A DNA stretch of 64,000 nt from Methanobrevibacter sp. Its GTDB lineage: Archaea > Methanobacteriota > Methanobacteria > Methanobacteriales > Methanobacteriaceae. Position 1 is the stretch's first letter. Every line of letters starts with the position of its first letter. Made by a program: the position numbers and the translations under genes. The notes beneath the pieces were generated by a model. That model did not search any database, was not told the origin of the DNA, and saw only the letters and a program-made list of their open reading frames with translations. The stretch covers positions 1 to 64,000 of the forward strand of contig NZ_JAFUHT010000011.1 in NCBI RefSeq assembly GCF_017468685.1, read 5' to 3'. Shown piece by piece: positions 18,411-27,103 of the stretch.

Positions 18411-19250
18411 ATGAAGATTTTAATTACAGGTTCTAATGGAATGTTGGGCCATGATTTAATAAAAGTTTTGGAAGAAAATAATGAATTGATTCTTACAACT
18501 TCTAAAACATTTGATATTACAGATAAAAAGCAAACAATGGATTATATTTGTGATACCAAACCGGACATAGTTATTAATTCGGCGGCTTACACTGATGTTG
18601 ACGGTTGTGAGCAAAATCAGGACCTTGCATATGCGGTTAATGGAGATGGTGTTCGTAATTTGGCACTAGCTTGCAGAGAAATTGATTGTCCATTGGTTCA
18701 TATCAGCACTGATTATGTATTTGATGGCAGTGCACGTGATCCTATTGCAGAGGATGGTGAAATAGGTCCTATAAGCGTTTATGGTAAAAGCAAGCTTAAA
18801 GGTGAAGAAGCTATCTTGGAAATACTTGATAAATATTTCATTGTCAGGACAGCTTGGCTATATGGAATTAATGGCCGTAATTTTCCTAAAACAATGCTTG
18901 AATTAGCTCAAAACCACTCTGAAATAACTGTTGTTTATGATGAAGTTGGTACTCCTACATATACTCCCGATTTAGCTTATGGAATTTCTCAATTGATTGA
19001 AACAGATTATTATGGAACTTACCATCTGACTAATTCCGGAAGTTGCTCATGGTGTGAATTTGCAAGATATATTTTTGAGATTGCTGATAAGGATGTAAAG
19101 GTTATTCCAGTAACTGCATCTGAATTTGCAAGACCTGCACCAAGACCAAGCTATTCAGTTTTAAATAATAAACAATGGGTTGAAAATGGTTTTAAACCTC
19201 TTAGAAATTATAAAGAAGCGATAAAAGAATATATTGAGTTGATTAAATGA
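18411..19250 (+). CDS. rfbD: dTDP-4-dehydrorhamnose reductase
   Basis: RfbD/RmlD reduces dTDP-4-dehydro-L-rhamnose to dTDP-L-rhamnose, the last step of the pathway. The 279-residue short-chain dehydrogenase has GSNGMLGHDL (NAD(P) site), NSAAYTDVDGCE, HISTDYVFDG, the catalytic YGKSKLKGE pair and RTAWLYG. It opens an operon that also carries rfbA, rfbC and rfbB. Its TGA overlaps the ATG of the following ribonuclease gene (ATGA), which couples their translation. Confidence 0.95.
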   Translation: MKILITGSNGMLGHDLIKVLEENNELILTTSKTFDITDKKQTMDYICDTKPDIVINSAAYTDVDGCEQNQDLAYAVNGDGVRNLALACREIDCPLVHISTDYVFDGSARDPIAEDGEIGPISVYGKSKLKGEEAILEILDKYFIVRTAWLYGINGRNFPKTMLELAQNHSEITVVYDEVGTPTYTPDLAYGISQLIETDYYGTYHLTNSGSCSWCEFARYIFEIADKDVKVIPVTASEFARPAPRPSYSVLNNKQWVENGFKPLRNYKEAIKEYIELIK

Positions 19251-19696
19251 ATAAAAAATTTATTTTAGTCATTGCATTAATCATTGCTTTATTTGGTATT
19301 TCTGCAGTTAGTGCAGGTTTTTTTGACTTTTTAAAGTTTGATGATGGTGCAAGTGACATAAATGTAGTGGAAGACGGAGAATATTGTACAGTTGATGAAG
19401 TTTCAGCTTATATTAAGGAATTTCACAAACTTCCAAGTAATTATATCACAAAAAAACAAGCCAATGCATTAGGCTGGCATGGAGGCCCACTTAAAAAATA
19501 TGCACCGGGAAAAAGTATTGGTGGGGATACATTTACAAACAGGCAGCATATACTTCCTGACAGTGATGATAAATACATTGAATGTGATATTAATGCAAAT
19601 GGAACCAGTCGTGGTGCAGAAAGAATAGTCTACAATACCGGTGATTATAAAGTGTACTATACTGACGATCATTACGCTACATTCACAGAGGTTTAA
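19247..19696 (+). CDS. Secreted barnase-type ribonuclease
   Basis: A 149-residue protein that aligns by eye over its whole mature length with barnase. Residues 1-23 are a signal peptide (MNKKF, hydrophobic core, AVSA cleavage site). The mature part has FHKLPSNYITKKQANALGW, APGKSIGGDTFTNR and a C-terminal half with all four key barnase positions: Glu112 (general base, barnase Glu73), Arg122 and Arg126 (Arg83, Arg87) and His142 (general acid, His102) in DDHYATF; Lys61 matches Lys27. The enzyme should cut single-stranded RNA, preferably after G. It is coupled to rfbD (ATGA overlap) and followed one base later by its inhibitor gene. Export suggests action outside the cell or in the wall, as for bacterial guanyl-specific RNases; the biological target is unknown. 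Two Cys (47, 113) are extra relative to barnase. Confidence 0.93.
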   Translation: MNKKFILVIALIIALFGISAVSAGFFDFLKFDDGASDINVVEDGEYCTVDEVSAYIKEFHKLPSNYITKKQANALGWHGGPLKKYAPGKSIGGDTFTNRQHILPDSDDKYIECDINANGTSRGAERIVYNTGDYKVYYTDDHYATFTEV

Positions 19697-19697
19697 A

Positions 19698-19925
19698 ATG
19701 ATTTTAGATGGTAAATTAATTAACCAGCAGGGGCATGATTATTTGATGGAGGCTTTAAATTTGCCGGATTATTACGGTAAAAATCTTGATGCATTATATG
19801 ATTGTCTTTGTGAGATGGAATGTGAAATCGAATTGACTAATTCTTGTGAAATCGATAAGGATATTCTTGACACATTTCAAGATGCTGCTGATGAAAACAA
19901 ATTTTTAAAATTTAAAATAATATAA
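19698..19925 (+). CDS. Barstar-type ribonuclease inhibitor
   Basis: A 75-residue cytoplasmic protein of the barstar family. The signature [16 protein letters not shown] closely matches the barnase-binding helix of barstar: Tyr25, Asp31 and Asp35 correspond to Tyr29, Asp35 and Asp39, Tyr34 replaces Trp38, and Asp62 replaces Glu76. I choose the ATG at 19698 rather than the longer frame from 19641, because GAGG lies 7 bp upstream, the start follows the ribonuclease stop by one base and the product then begins exactly like barstar (MILDGKLI). It should protect the producer from enzyme that folds before export. It is about 15 residues shorter than B. amyloliquefaciens barstar, mainly in the middle. 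Confidence 0.92.
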   Translation: MILDGKLINQQGHDYLMEALNLPDYYGKNLDALYDCLCEMECEIELTNSCEIDKDILDTFQDAADENKFLKFKII

Positions 19926-19942
19926 AAAACAAAGTGATTATT

Positions 19943-20809
19943 ATGAAAGGTATAGTTCTAGCAGGCGGTTCAGGAACTCGTTTATATCCTATTACTAAGG
20001 CTGTTTCAAAACAGTTATTGCCACTATATGACAAACCGATGATTTATTATCCAATTTCTGTTCTTATGCTTGCAGGAATCAAAGAAATATTAATTATATC
20101 CACTCCTCGCGATTTACCAATGTATAAAGATTTGTTGGGAGACGGATCCAGTTTGGGAATCAAATTTGAATATGCCGTTCAGGAAAATCCTAACGGCCTT
20201 GCAGAAGCATTCATCATTGGTGAAGACTTCATTGGAAATGATAATGTTGCACTTATTTTGGGAGACAACATTTTTCACGGACACAGATTCACAGAAATTC
20301 TTGAAAGGGCAATCAATCTTGATGAAGGAGCAGTAATATTTGGATATTATACTAATAATCCTGAAGCGTTTGGTGTTGTTGAATTTGATGATGATTGGAA
20401 TGTTTTATCAATAGAAGAAAAACCAGAAAAGCCAAAATCAAATTATATTGTTCCAGGTCTTTATTTCTATGATAATGATGTAATAGAAATTGCTAAAAAT
20501 GTTAAACCGTCCGACAGAGGGGAAGTTGAAATCACTTCTGTAAATGAGGAATACTTAAAACGCGGAAAACTTAAAGTTGAACTTCTCGGAAGGGGTATGG
20601 CCTGGCTTGATACCGGAACTCATGAAGGACTACTTGAAGCGGCCAATTTCATAGAAACAGTTCAAAAAAGACAAAGTTTATACATCGCTTGTCTGGAAGA
20701 AATTGCTTATCTTAAAGGATACATTGATGATAATCAGTTATTAAAAACTGCTGAAGAACTTAAAAAAACCGATTATGGTCAATATTTATTTAATTTAGTT
20801 AAAAGGTGA
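19943..20809 (+). CDS. rfbA: Glucose-1-phosphate thymidylyltransferase
   Basis: RfbA/RmlA joins glucose-1-phosphate and dTTP into dTDP-glucose, the entry step of dTDP-rhamnose synthesis. The 288-residue protein starts [18 protein letters not shown] (nucleotide site) and shows [31 protein letters not shown] and [13 protein letters not shown]. Start at 19943 is supported by GTGAT upstream; an in-frame GTG at 19934 is part of that site. Length is standard. Confidence 0.95.
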   Translation: MKGIVLAGGSGTRLYPITKAVSKQLLPLYDKPMIYYPISVLMLAGIKEILIISTPRDLPMYKDLLGDGSSLGIKFEYAVQENPNGLAEAFIIGEDFIGNDNVALILGDNIFHGHRFTEILERAINLDEGAVIFGYYTNNPEAFGVVEFDDDWNVLSIEEKPEKPKSNYIVPGLYFYDNDVIEIAKNVKPSDRGEVEITSVNEEYLKRGKLKVELLGRGMAWLDTGTHEGLLEAANFIETVQKRQSLYIACLEEIAYLKGYIDDNQLLKTAEELKKTDYGQYLFNLVKR

Positions 20810-20813
20810 TTTT

Positions 20814-21371
20814 GTGGGAAAGTTTAATTTTATTGACACCGGAATTGAGGGTATGTTTGTTGTTGAACCTACTGTTTTTGAGGATAACAGAGGATATTTT
20901 ATGGAAACATACCAGGAAAACGATTTTAAAGAAGCGGGTTATGATTTAACTTTTGTTCAGGATAATCAATCAAAATCAAGTAAAGGTGTATTAAGGGGTC
21001 TGCATTTACAATTAAATTATCCTCAAGGTAAATTGGTCCGTGTCATTAAAGGGGAAGTATTCGATGTTGGAGTTGACCTTAGAAGCGATTCACCAACTTA
21101 CGGTAAATGGTATGGTGAAATATTGTCTGAAGACAATAAGAAACAATTGTATATTCCTCCAAAATTTGCACATGGATTTTTAGTACTTTCTGATGAAGCA
21201 GAATTTTTATATAAATGTACAGAGTTTTATCATGGCGAAGATGAGAGCGGAATCATGTGGAATGATGAGGATATTGCTATTGACTGGCCATTGGATGGCA
21301 TTGATGAAATAATATTATCCGATAAAGATAAAGAGTGGAAAACCTTAAAAGAATCAAATATTAAATATTAG
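20814..21371 (+). CDS. rfbC: dTDP-4-dehydrorhamnose 3,5-epimerase
   Basis: RfbC/RmlC epimerises C3 and C5 of dTDP-4-dehydro-6-deoxyglucose. The 185-residue cupin has FEDNRGYFMETY, QDNQSKSSKGVLRGLHLQ (catalytic His), GKLVRVIKGEVFDVGVDLR and IPPKFAHGFLVLSDEAEFLYK. The start is GTG at 20814, following GGTGAT by five bases. It lies 4 bp after rfbA. Confidence 0.95.
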   Translation: MGKFNFIDTGIEGMFVVEPTVFEDNRGYFMETYQENDFKEAGYDLTFVQDNQSKSSKGVLRGLHLQLNYPQGKLVRVIKGEVFDVGVDLRSDSPTYGKWYGEILSEDNKKQLYIPPKFAHGFLVLSDEAEFLYKCTEFYHGEDESGIMWNDEDIAIDWPLDGIDEIILSDKDKEWKTLKESNIKY

Positions 21372-21379
21372 GGATTATT

Positions 21380-22387
21380 ATGACAAATATTTTAGTTACT
21401 GGCGGAGCAGGTTTTATAGGAAGTAATTTTGTAAGATATATGGTGAATAAATACTCAGATTATCATATAATCAATTTGGATGCTCTAACTTATTGCGGAA
21501 ATCTTGAAAACTTAAAAGATATTGAAGATAAAGACAATTATACTTTTGTTAAGGGTGACATTAGGGATAAAGAAATTGTAGATGATCTGGTTAAGAAATC
21601 TGATTATGTAATTAATTTTGCTGCTGAAAGCCACGTTGATAGGAGTATAGAAGACCCTGAGATATTTATTAAATCAAACGTGTTGGGCACACAAGTTCTT
21701 TTAAATGCCTCTAAGGAATACGGTGTTGAGAAATATATCCAAATATCCACTGATGAAGTTTATGGAACATTGGGAAAAACCGGATATTTCACTGAAACTA
21801 CTCCTCTACAACCTAATAGTCCTTATTCAGCTTCTAAAGCTGGTGGAGATTTAATCACAAGGGCATACTTTGAAACATTTGATTTGCCTATAAATATTAC
21901 TCGCTGTTCAAATAATTATGGGCCGTATCAGTTTCCAGAAAAACTAATTCCTCTAATGATTTCTAATACATTGGAGGATAAGAAATTACCTGTTTATGGT
22001 GACGGTAAAAATATTCGTGACTGGCTGCATGTTCACGACCACTGTACTGCAATAGATTTGGTTTTACATGAAGGTAAGTTGGGTGAAGTCTATAACATTG
22101 GTGGAAACAATGAAAAAGAAAATATTTATATTGTAAAACTGATTCTTGAAACTTTAGGAAAAGATGAATCATTGATTGAGTTTGTGACTGATCGTTTAGG
22201 TCATGATAGGCGTTATGCTATTGATTCATCAAAGATTCAGGATGAGCTGGGCTGGAATCCGGATTATACATTTGAAGTAGGTATTAAAGAAACAATTCAA
22301 TGGTATCTTGACAATCAGGATTGGACCAACAAAATCAAAAGCGGACAATATCAGGAATATTATGAAAAAATGTATTCAAATAGGTAG
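21380..22387 (+). CDS. rfbB: dTDP-glucose 4,6-dehydratase
   Basis: RfbB/RmlB converts dTDP-glucose to dTDP-4-dehydro-6-deoxyglucose using bound NAD. The 335-residue extended SDR has ILVTGGAGFIGSNFVRYM, FAAESHVDRSI, ISTDEVYG, YSASKAGGD (catalytic Tyr/Lys) and RCSNNYGPYQFPEKLIP. AGGGATT precedes the ATG. It completes the rhamnose pathway set; a 230-bp AT-rich gap with T-runs follows. Confidence 0.95.
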   Translation: MTNILVTGGAGFIGSNFVRYMVNKYSDYHIINLDALTYCGNLENLKDIEDKDNYTFVKGDIRDKEIVDDLVKKSDYVINFAAESHVDRSIEDPEIFIKSNVLGTQVLLNASKEYGVEKYIQISTDEVYGTLGKTGYFTETTPLQPNSPYSASKAGGDLITRAYFETFDLPINITRCSNNYGPYQFPEKLIPLMISNTLEDKKLPVYGDGKNIRDWLHVHDHCTAIDLVLHEGKLGEVYNIGGNNEKENIYIVKLILETLGKDESLIEFVTDRLGHDRRYAIDSSKIQDELGWNPDYTFEVGIKETIQWYLDNQDWTNKIKSGQYQEYYEKMYSNR

Positions 22388-22617
22388 TGATTTACACTTG
22401 AAATTTACCTCTTAATTTTATAATATTCATTTTTTATTATTTTTTTTATAAAATGTTCAAATAATTTCTTTTAACAATCAATTTATATTTATATTTTTTA
22501 ATTCGAAATTCCATGATTTTTTCTATTTTTAAGATAATTTTATATATTATTATTCTTTAATATTAATTGATAATGTAAATTAAAAATTTATTTATTTTTT
22601 GGGAAATGGTGATTTGG

Positions 22618-22884
22618 ATGTTGGAGCAATATTTGCCTTTTGTAGGATTAATTATTTTTGGTAATATCGAAAATTTAGTATTATCTTCTCAAGGTGTTGT
22701 GGCTGGTGTTAATTCGGTTAAATTAGGTGTTGCAAGTTTCATATGTGTGGCTGCATGGTTAGCCATTGGAACATTTGGTACACAACTATTAATTAATTAT
22801 GTTGATTTTATTGATTTCATTGGTGGTTTAGCTATCCTTATTTTAGGAGCTCAGGCAATGATTACTTCAATTAGGGGTGAATAA
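22618..22884 (+). CDS. Small membrane protein, first of a tandem paralogous pair
   Basis: An 88-residue, very hydrophobic protein with three likely membrane helices. It shares FGNIENLVL, AIGTFGT and FIGGLAILILGAQA with the next gene. The start is taken at 22618 because GGTGAT sits four bases upstream; an in-frame ATG at 22606 would add four residues. Acidic and Asn residues inside the first helix (GNIEN) suggest ion or substrate contact. I do not recognise the family; a half-size transporter or lipid-carrier flippase working as a heterodimer with its neighbour is a reasonable guess in a glycan cluster. A promoter with TATA-like TTTTATATATTA (22539-22550) lies upstream. Confidence 0.75.
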   Translation: MLEQYLPFVGLIIFGNIENLVLSSQGVVAGVNSVKLGVASFICVAAWLAIGTFGTQLLINYVDFIDFIGGLAILILGAQAMITSIRGE

Positions 22885-22885
22885 G

Positions 22886-23164
22886 ATGGATCCGGAAATT
22901 AGGCATTTTTTACCACTATTGGTTTTCGGTAACATTGAAAACTTGATTTTAGCGGCACAAGGTGTTGCAGCACATGTTGACCCTGTTGGATTAGCTATTT
23001 TAAGTTTTATAGCTGTACTTTGCTGGCTTTTAATTGGAACATTCGGTACAAAAGTGGCAATGAAATATGCTAGAGCAATTAATTTCATCGGCGGTTTAGC
23101 AATATTCATTTTAGGTATTCAGGCTATTGTTGAAGCTATTCCTGGAATGTTAGCATTTTTCTAG
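22886..23164 (+). CDS. Small membrane protein, second of a tandem paralogous pair
   Basis: A 92-residue paralogue of the preceding gene, with the same three-helix layout and the shared FGNIENLIL, LIGTFGT and FIGGLAIFILGIQA motifs. The start at 22886 lies one base after the previous stop, with AGGGGTGA a few bases upstream; the frame is also open from a GTG at 22877. The pair most likely arose by duplication and works as a two-subunit complex. Seven bases separate it from the TagF-like gene, so it probably belongs to the same transcript. Confidence 0.75.
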   Translation: MDPEIRHFLPLLVFGNIENLILAAQGVAAHVDPVGLAILSFIAVLCWLLIGTFGTKVAMKYARAINFIGGLAIFILGIQAIVEAIPGMLAFF

Positions 23165-23170
23165 ATTTTC

Positions 23171-24250
23171 ATGCCGTATTTAAAGCACAAAGTATATGGC
23201 TTATTATTTAAGCTATTTAAACATACTCATGTTGAAAATAATCGAATTTCTTTTATTATTGATTCAAAAGAATCATTCAAAGGCAATTTGGATTATATTA
23301 AAAAGGAATTTGAAAAAAGGGGAGATTATGAATTCCACTTTTTTTACAAAGACAAATTGTCTTTCGGCAGCTTTAAAAAATTAGCCGGTTCCAAATTCAT
23401 ATTTTTAAACGATAATTTTTTCCCACTTGCTTTCATGAAATTCGGTTCAAATAATGTGATAGTCCAATTGTGGCATGCTCCTGGAGCTTCAAAGAAATTT
23501 GGAGGATCTGTGGATATTGGCAGTCGTGAAATATTAAGTAAAATCTCTCAAAATACCGATTACTTAATTGTTACATCTAAAAATATTATCAGCTATTATA
23601 GTGAAGCTTTTCAAATGCCTAAAGATAAGATAAAACCTTTAGGGCTGCCAAGAATGGATTATTATTTTGAAAATCATAATTTAAATAAATTAAAAAAAGA
23701 TTTTTGTGAAAAATATTCCTTGTCTCAAGATAAAAAGATTATTCTTTATGCTCCAACTTTTAGAGATGAGGAAAAATTCAACAATGTTTTTAATTACCTT
23801 GATTTGGATAAATTTAATGAAAAATTAAGTGATGAGTATATTTTAGCTTTAAGACTTCATCCCAAGATTAAAGATTTCTATAAAGATGATATTTCTGCTC
23901 AAGGGAAGTATGTAGATGTGAGCAATTGGGAAAGTGAACAGGAATTAATGTTGATTAGTGACGTCTTAATCACAGATTATTCATCTATCATGATTGAGTA
24001 TTCAGCTTTAAATAAGCCAACTGTATTTTTCACATATGATTTAAATGAATATCTGGCTAACGAACGTGGATTTTACTATGATTTTAAAACAACTGTTCCA
24101 GGACCTATTGTTTATACTTCTGATGAGTTGATTGATGTTATTGAAAATGAGAAGTTTGATAAAAGTAAAATATCTGAATTTGTTAAGACACAATTTGATG
24201 AAATTGACGGTCGTTCATCTGAAAGAATTGTTAATTACTTATTAAAATAA
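23171..24250 (+). CDS. CDP-glycerol glycerophosphotransferase-like (TagB/TagF family)
   Basis: A 359-residue protein of the teichoic-acid glycerophosphotransferase family. Diagnostic stretches are VQLWHAPGASKKFGG (catalytic His), YLIVTSKN, PLGLPRMDYYF, ILYAPTFRDE, LRLHPKIKDFY and the CDP-binding DVLITDYSSIMIEYSALNKPT. Bacterial members add glycerol- or ribitol-phosphate from CDP-alditol to a wall polymer. Here it lies among GT2 transferases and a phosphoglycosyl transferase, so a phosphodiester-containing surface polysaccharide is likely. No membrane span is evident. CDP-glycerol synthesis genes are not in the window. Confidence 0.85.
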   Translation: MPYLKHKVYGLLFKLFKHTHVENNRISFIIDSKESFKGNLDYIKKEFEKRGDYEFHFFYKDKLSFGSFKKLAGSKFIFLNDNFFPLAFMKFGSNNVIVQLWHAPGASKKFGGSVDIGSREILSKISQNTDYLIVTSKNIISYYSEAFQMPKDKIKPLGLPRMDYYFENHNLNKLKKDFCEKYSLSQDKKIILYAPTFRDEEKFNNVFNYLDLDKFNEKLSDEYILALRLHPKIKDFYKDDISAQGKYVDVSNWESEQELMLISDVLITDYSSIMIEYSALNKPTVFFTYDLNEYLANERGFYYDFKTTVPGPIVYTSDELIDVIENEKFDKSKISEFVKTQFDEIDGRSSERIVNYLLK

Positions 24251-24261
24251 AGGAAGATAAA

Positions 24262-25221
24262 ATGGATAATATTAAGGTTAGTGTAATTGTCCCAGTATAT
24301 AACGCCTCAAAGTATATAAGTAAAACTTTAGATTCAATTATTACTCAGGATTTTGATAGTTTTGAGATAATTGTCATTGATGACGGCTCATCAGATAACA
24401 GTTTGGAGATAATTCACAATACGTTAAATGAATGTGAAATTCCAAATAAGATAATTCATCAGGAAAATTCCGGTGTTAGTGTAGCAAGAAATGTGGGAAT
24501 TGATGAGTCAAAAGGTGATTACTTAGTTTTCATTGATGCTGATGATTATGTAAGCTCAAATCACATATCAAGTTTATACAATGGCAAAACAGATTTCAGT
24601 TTAACATTATATGCTAAAAAAGAAGGCAGTAAAATAACAAATCTTGATAAGTACTCACAAGACACAATTTCAACACATGATTTTATTAAAATGGAACTTA
24701 ACATGGAAATCACATTCAATTTCTTCCAATTAATGTATAAATCAGATATAATTAAAAATAACAATATTAGATTTACACCGGGCATTGTATACGGTGAAGA
24801 TACAGAATTTGCACATAAGGCACTAAATTACGGAGAAAATATTGCTATTAATAATGAAGTAACCTATTTTTATGTTCAACACTCACAGTCAGCTATAAAC
24901 ACCACTGAATACAAACGATTCGGAATTGTCGAAATATTTGAAAATATTGCCGAGTTCTACAAACAAAACAATAAACCTGAATTCAGCCACCTGATAATTA
25001 CTTCACGTATACCAAAAGCAATATTTGGAAATATGAACTTCTTTTTTTATAATGGATATGATTTTAATGAAGTAACAGCTAAAATGGATGAATTAAATTT
25101 GTTTGAAAAGCTATCCAAATATCAGGGCGACAGTAAATTTAAACTAAAAATAAAGTTATTCTTATTAAATCCGAAATTATATTATAAGATATGGAGAAAA
25201 CTTAAAAATTCAATTGATTAA
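24262..25221 (+). CDS. Family 2 glycosyltransferase
   Basis: A 319-residue GT-A enzyme: VSVIVPVYNASKYISKTLDSI, VIDDGSSDNS, NSGVSVARNVGID and the DXD metal site in FIDADDYV; the acidic GEDTEFAHKAL fits the catalytic base region. It adds one sugar during assembly of the surface glycan; donor and acceptor are unknown. AGGAAG lies eight bases before the ATG. No membrane anchor. Confidence 0.88.
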   Translation: MDNIKVSVIVPVYNASKYISKTLDSIITQDFDSFEIIVIDDGSSDNSLEIIHNTLNECEIPNKIIHQENSGVSVARNVGIDESKGDYLVFIDADDYVSSNHISSLYNGKTDFSLTLYAKKEGSKITNLDKYSQDTISTHDFIKMELNMEITFNFFQLMYKSDIIKNNNIRFTPGIVYGEDTEFAHKALNYGENIAINNEVTYFYVQHSQSAINTTEYKRFGIVEIFENIAEFYKQNNKPEFSHLIITSRIPKAIFGNMNFFFYNGYDFNEVTAKMDELNLFEKLSKYQGDSKFKLKIKLFLLNPKLYYKIWRKLKNSID

Positions 25222-25222
25222 T

Positions 25223-26182
25223 ATGAAAGTTTCTGTAGTTACACCAAATTATAATGGAGAAAAATTTCTTAAAACATTTTTTGAATCTTTAAACAATGAT
25301 TCTGACTTAATTGGAGAGGTAATCATAGTTGACAACGGATCAACTGATAAAAGCAAAGAATACATTAAAAACAACACTTTTAACTTTCCTGTCATATTGA
25401 TTGAAAACACAGATAATCTAGGTTTTTCACCGGCAGTTAATCAGGGAATTTTAAAAGCCAGATATGAATATATATTCTCACTTAACAACGACACTGAGAT
25501 TAAGCCGGGATCCATTAAGGCTTTAACAGATTTGATATCTTCAGATGAGAATATTTTTTCAGTACAGGCTAAAATGCTTCAGTATAACAATAAGCAATTA
25601 ATCGATGATGTTGGAGATGAATATAATCTTCTTGCATGGACCAAAAAAACAGGAGAAAACCATAATTCAAACGAATACACGGAAGTTTGTGATATCTTTT
25701 CTGCTTGCGCCGGAGCGGCAATGTATAAGAAAACCCTTCTAAATGAAATAGGCATGTTTGACAATAATTTTTTTGCATATATGGAAGATGTTGATTTGGC
25801 AATACGCTCTAAAATAAACGGATATAAGAATCTGTTATGTCCTGATGCAATCGTTTATCATATCGGTTCTGCAACATCCGGTAGCAGATATAACGAATTT
25901 AAAGTTCGTTTGGCTGCTCGAAACAATGTGTGGGTAGTTTATAAAAATATTCCAATACCATTAAAAATAATCAACTTCATATTCCTGTTTTTAGGATTTT
26001 TAATCAAATATCTGTTTTTTGTTAAAAAGGGATTCGGTTCAACATATCTGGAAGGCATAAAAGAGGGATTGTCAAGCAGAAGTAAAATTGATAAAGTCAA
26101 ATTCAAATCTAAAAATACAAAAAACTATTTTAAAATTGAATACAGATTAATAATTAATACTCTTAAATTTTTAAAAAAATAA
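25223..26182 (+). CDS. Family 2 glycosyltransferase, rhamnosyltransferase-like
   Basis: A 319-residue GT2 enzyme with VSVVTPNYNGEKFLKTFFES, VDNGSTDKS, NLGFSPAVNQGI, SLNNDTEI as metal site and FFAYMEDVDLAIRSKINGYK. The NLGF..AVNQG and ED.DL..R patterns are those of the rhamnosyltransferase-like branch, which fits the nearby dTDP-rhamnose genes. A C-terminal hydrophobic stretch (about residues 250-272) may touch the membrane. The ATG at 25223 follows the previous stop by one base; the frame opens with a TTG at 25214. Confidence 0.87.
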   Translation: MKVSVVTPNYNGEKFLKTFFESLNNDSDLIGEVIIVDNGSTDKSKEYIKNNTFNFPVILIENTDNLGFSPAVNQGILKARYEYIFSLNNDTEIKPGSIKALTDLISSDENIFSVQAKMLQYNNKQLIDDVGDEYNLLAWTKKTGENHNSNEYTEVCDIFSACAGAAMYKKTLLNEIGMFDNNFFAYMEDVDLAIRSKINGYKNLLCPDAIVYHIGSATSGSRYNEFKVRLAARNNVWVVYKNIPIPLKIINFIFLFLGFLIKYLFFVKKGFGSTYLEGIKEGLSSRSKIDKVKFKSKNTKNYFKIEYRLIINTLKFLKK

Positions 26183-26194
26183 ATAGTGAGTTTT

Positions 26195-27052
26195 ATGGAC
26201 CTTTCAGTTGTAATTGTAAATTATCAAACATTTGAGTTAACAAAAAATACAATTAATTCTATTTTAGAATATGAATATCCCTTTGATGTTGAGATATTTG
26301 TTGTGGATAATGCGTCCAGCGATGATAGTTTATCAAAACTTAAGGATTATTTCGGAAATAAGGTTAAATTTATCGCTTCAGTTGAAAATAATGGATTTGC
26401 AGCAGGTAACAATCAGGCCTTAAGACAAGCCACTGGCAAATATCAGCTGCTTTTAAACTCAGACACTATTGTATGGGAAAATACATTAGGAGACATTTAT
26501 AATTACATGGAAAATCATCCTGATGTTGGAGCATGCGGATGTCAGGTTCTTTTGGAAAACGGCGAACTTGACAAAGCCTGTAAAAGGTCATTTCCAAATG
26601 TCAAAAACTCATTTTTCAGACTGTTCCATATTCCTACTAAAAGCAAGGATGACAACTATAATTTAACTGACCTGCCTGATGGGGAAGTTTATGAAATAGA
26701 CTGTCTGACAGGTGCATTCATGTTCATGAGAAAGGAAGCACTGGACCAGATCGGTCTTTTGGATGAAACATTTTTCATGTATGGTGAAGATATTGATTTA
26801 TGTTATCGCATTAAGCATGGCGGCTGGAAGATAATATATTATGGCAAATCAAAAATAACTCACCTTAAAGGGGCAAGTAGCAAAAAACAAAAATCCAAAC
26901 TTATTTATGAATTTTATCGAGCAATGTATATTTATTATAAAAAACATCATGCAGATGAATCCTTTTTCATAGTCAATTGGGTAGTTTATATTGGAATTGC
27001 ACTTTTATGCGCTTTAAAACTTTTTTTAAATATCTTCAAAAAGAAAAATTAA
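26195..27052 (+). CDS. Family 2 glycosyltransferase, rhamnosyltransferase-like
   Basis: A 285-residue GT2 enzyme: LSVVIVNYQTFELTKNTI, VDNASSDDSLS, NNGFAAGNNQALRQATG, LLNSDTIV as metal site, CLTGAFMFMRKEALDQIG and FFMYGEDIDLCYRIKHGGW. These are typical of the GT2 rhamnosyltransferase branch, close to the preceding gene in type. The C-terminal end is hydrophobic. The ATG at 26195 follows a GTGAG site; an in-frame GTG at 26186 is the alternative start. Confidence 0.87.
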   Translation: MDLSVVIVNYQTFELTKNTINSILEYEYPFDVEIFVVDNASSDDSLSKLKDYFGNKVKFIASVENNGFAAGNNQALRQATGKYQLLLNSDTIVWENTLGDIYNYMENHPDVGACGCQVLLENGELDKACKRSFPNVKNSFFRLFHIPTKSKDDNYNLTDLPDGEVYEIDCLTGAFMFMRKEALDQIGLLDETFFMYGEDIDLCYRIKHGGWKIIYYGKSKITHLKGASSKKQKSKLIYEFYRAMYIYYKKHHADESFFIVNWVVYIGIALLCALKLFLNIFKKKN

Positions 27053-27103
27053 TTAATGTATAAATATAATATATATTATAAACTAGTTTTTTTGGTAGTT
27101 ATT

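Noticed and set aside
19641-19697. Longer N-terminus of the barstar-like protein
   Set aside because: The extension overlaps the ribonuclease gene in another frame, has no ribosome site, and does not resemble barstar, while the ATG at 19698 has both.
22388-22605. Small RNA or gene between rfbB and the small membrane proteins
   Set aside because: Only AT-rich sequence with T-runs and TATA-like sites; no stable stem or reading frame.
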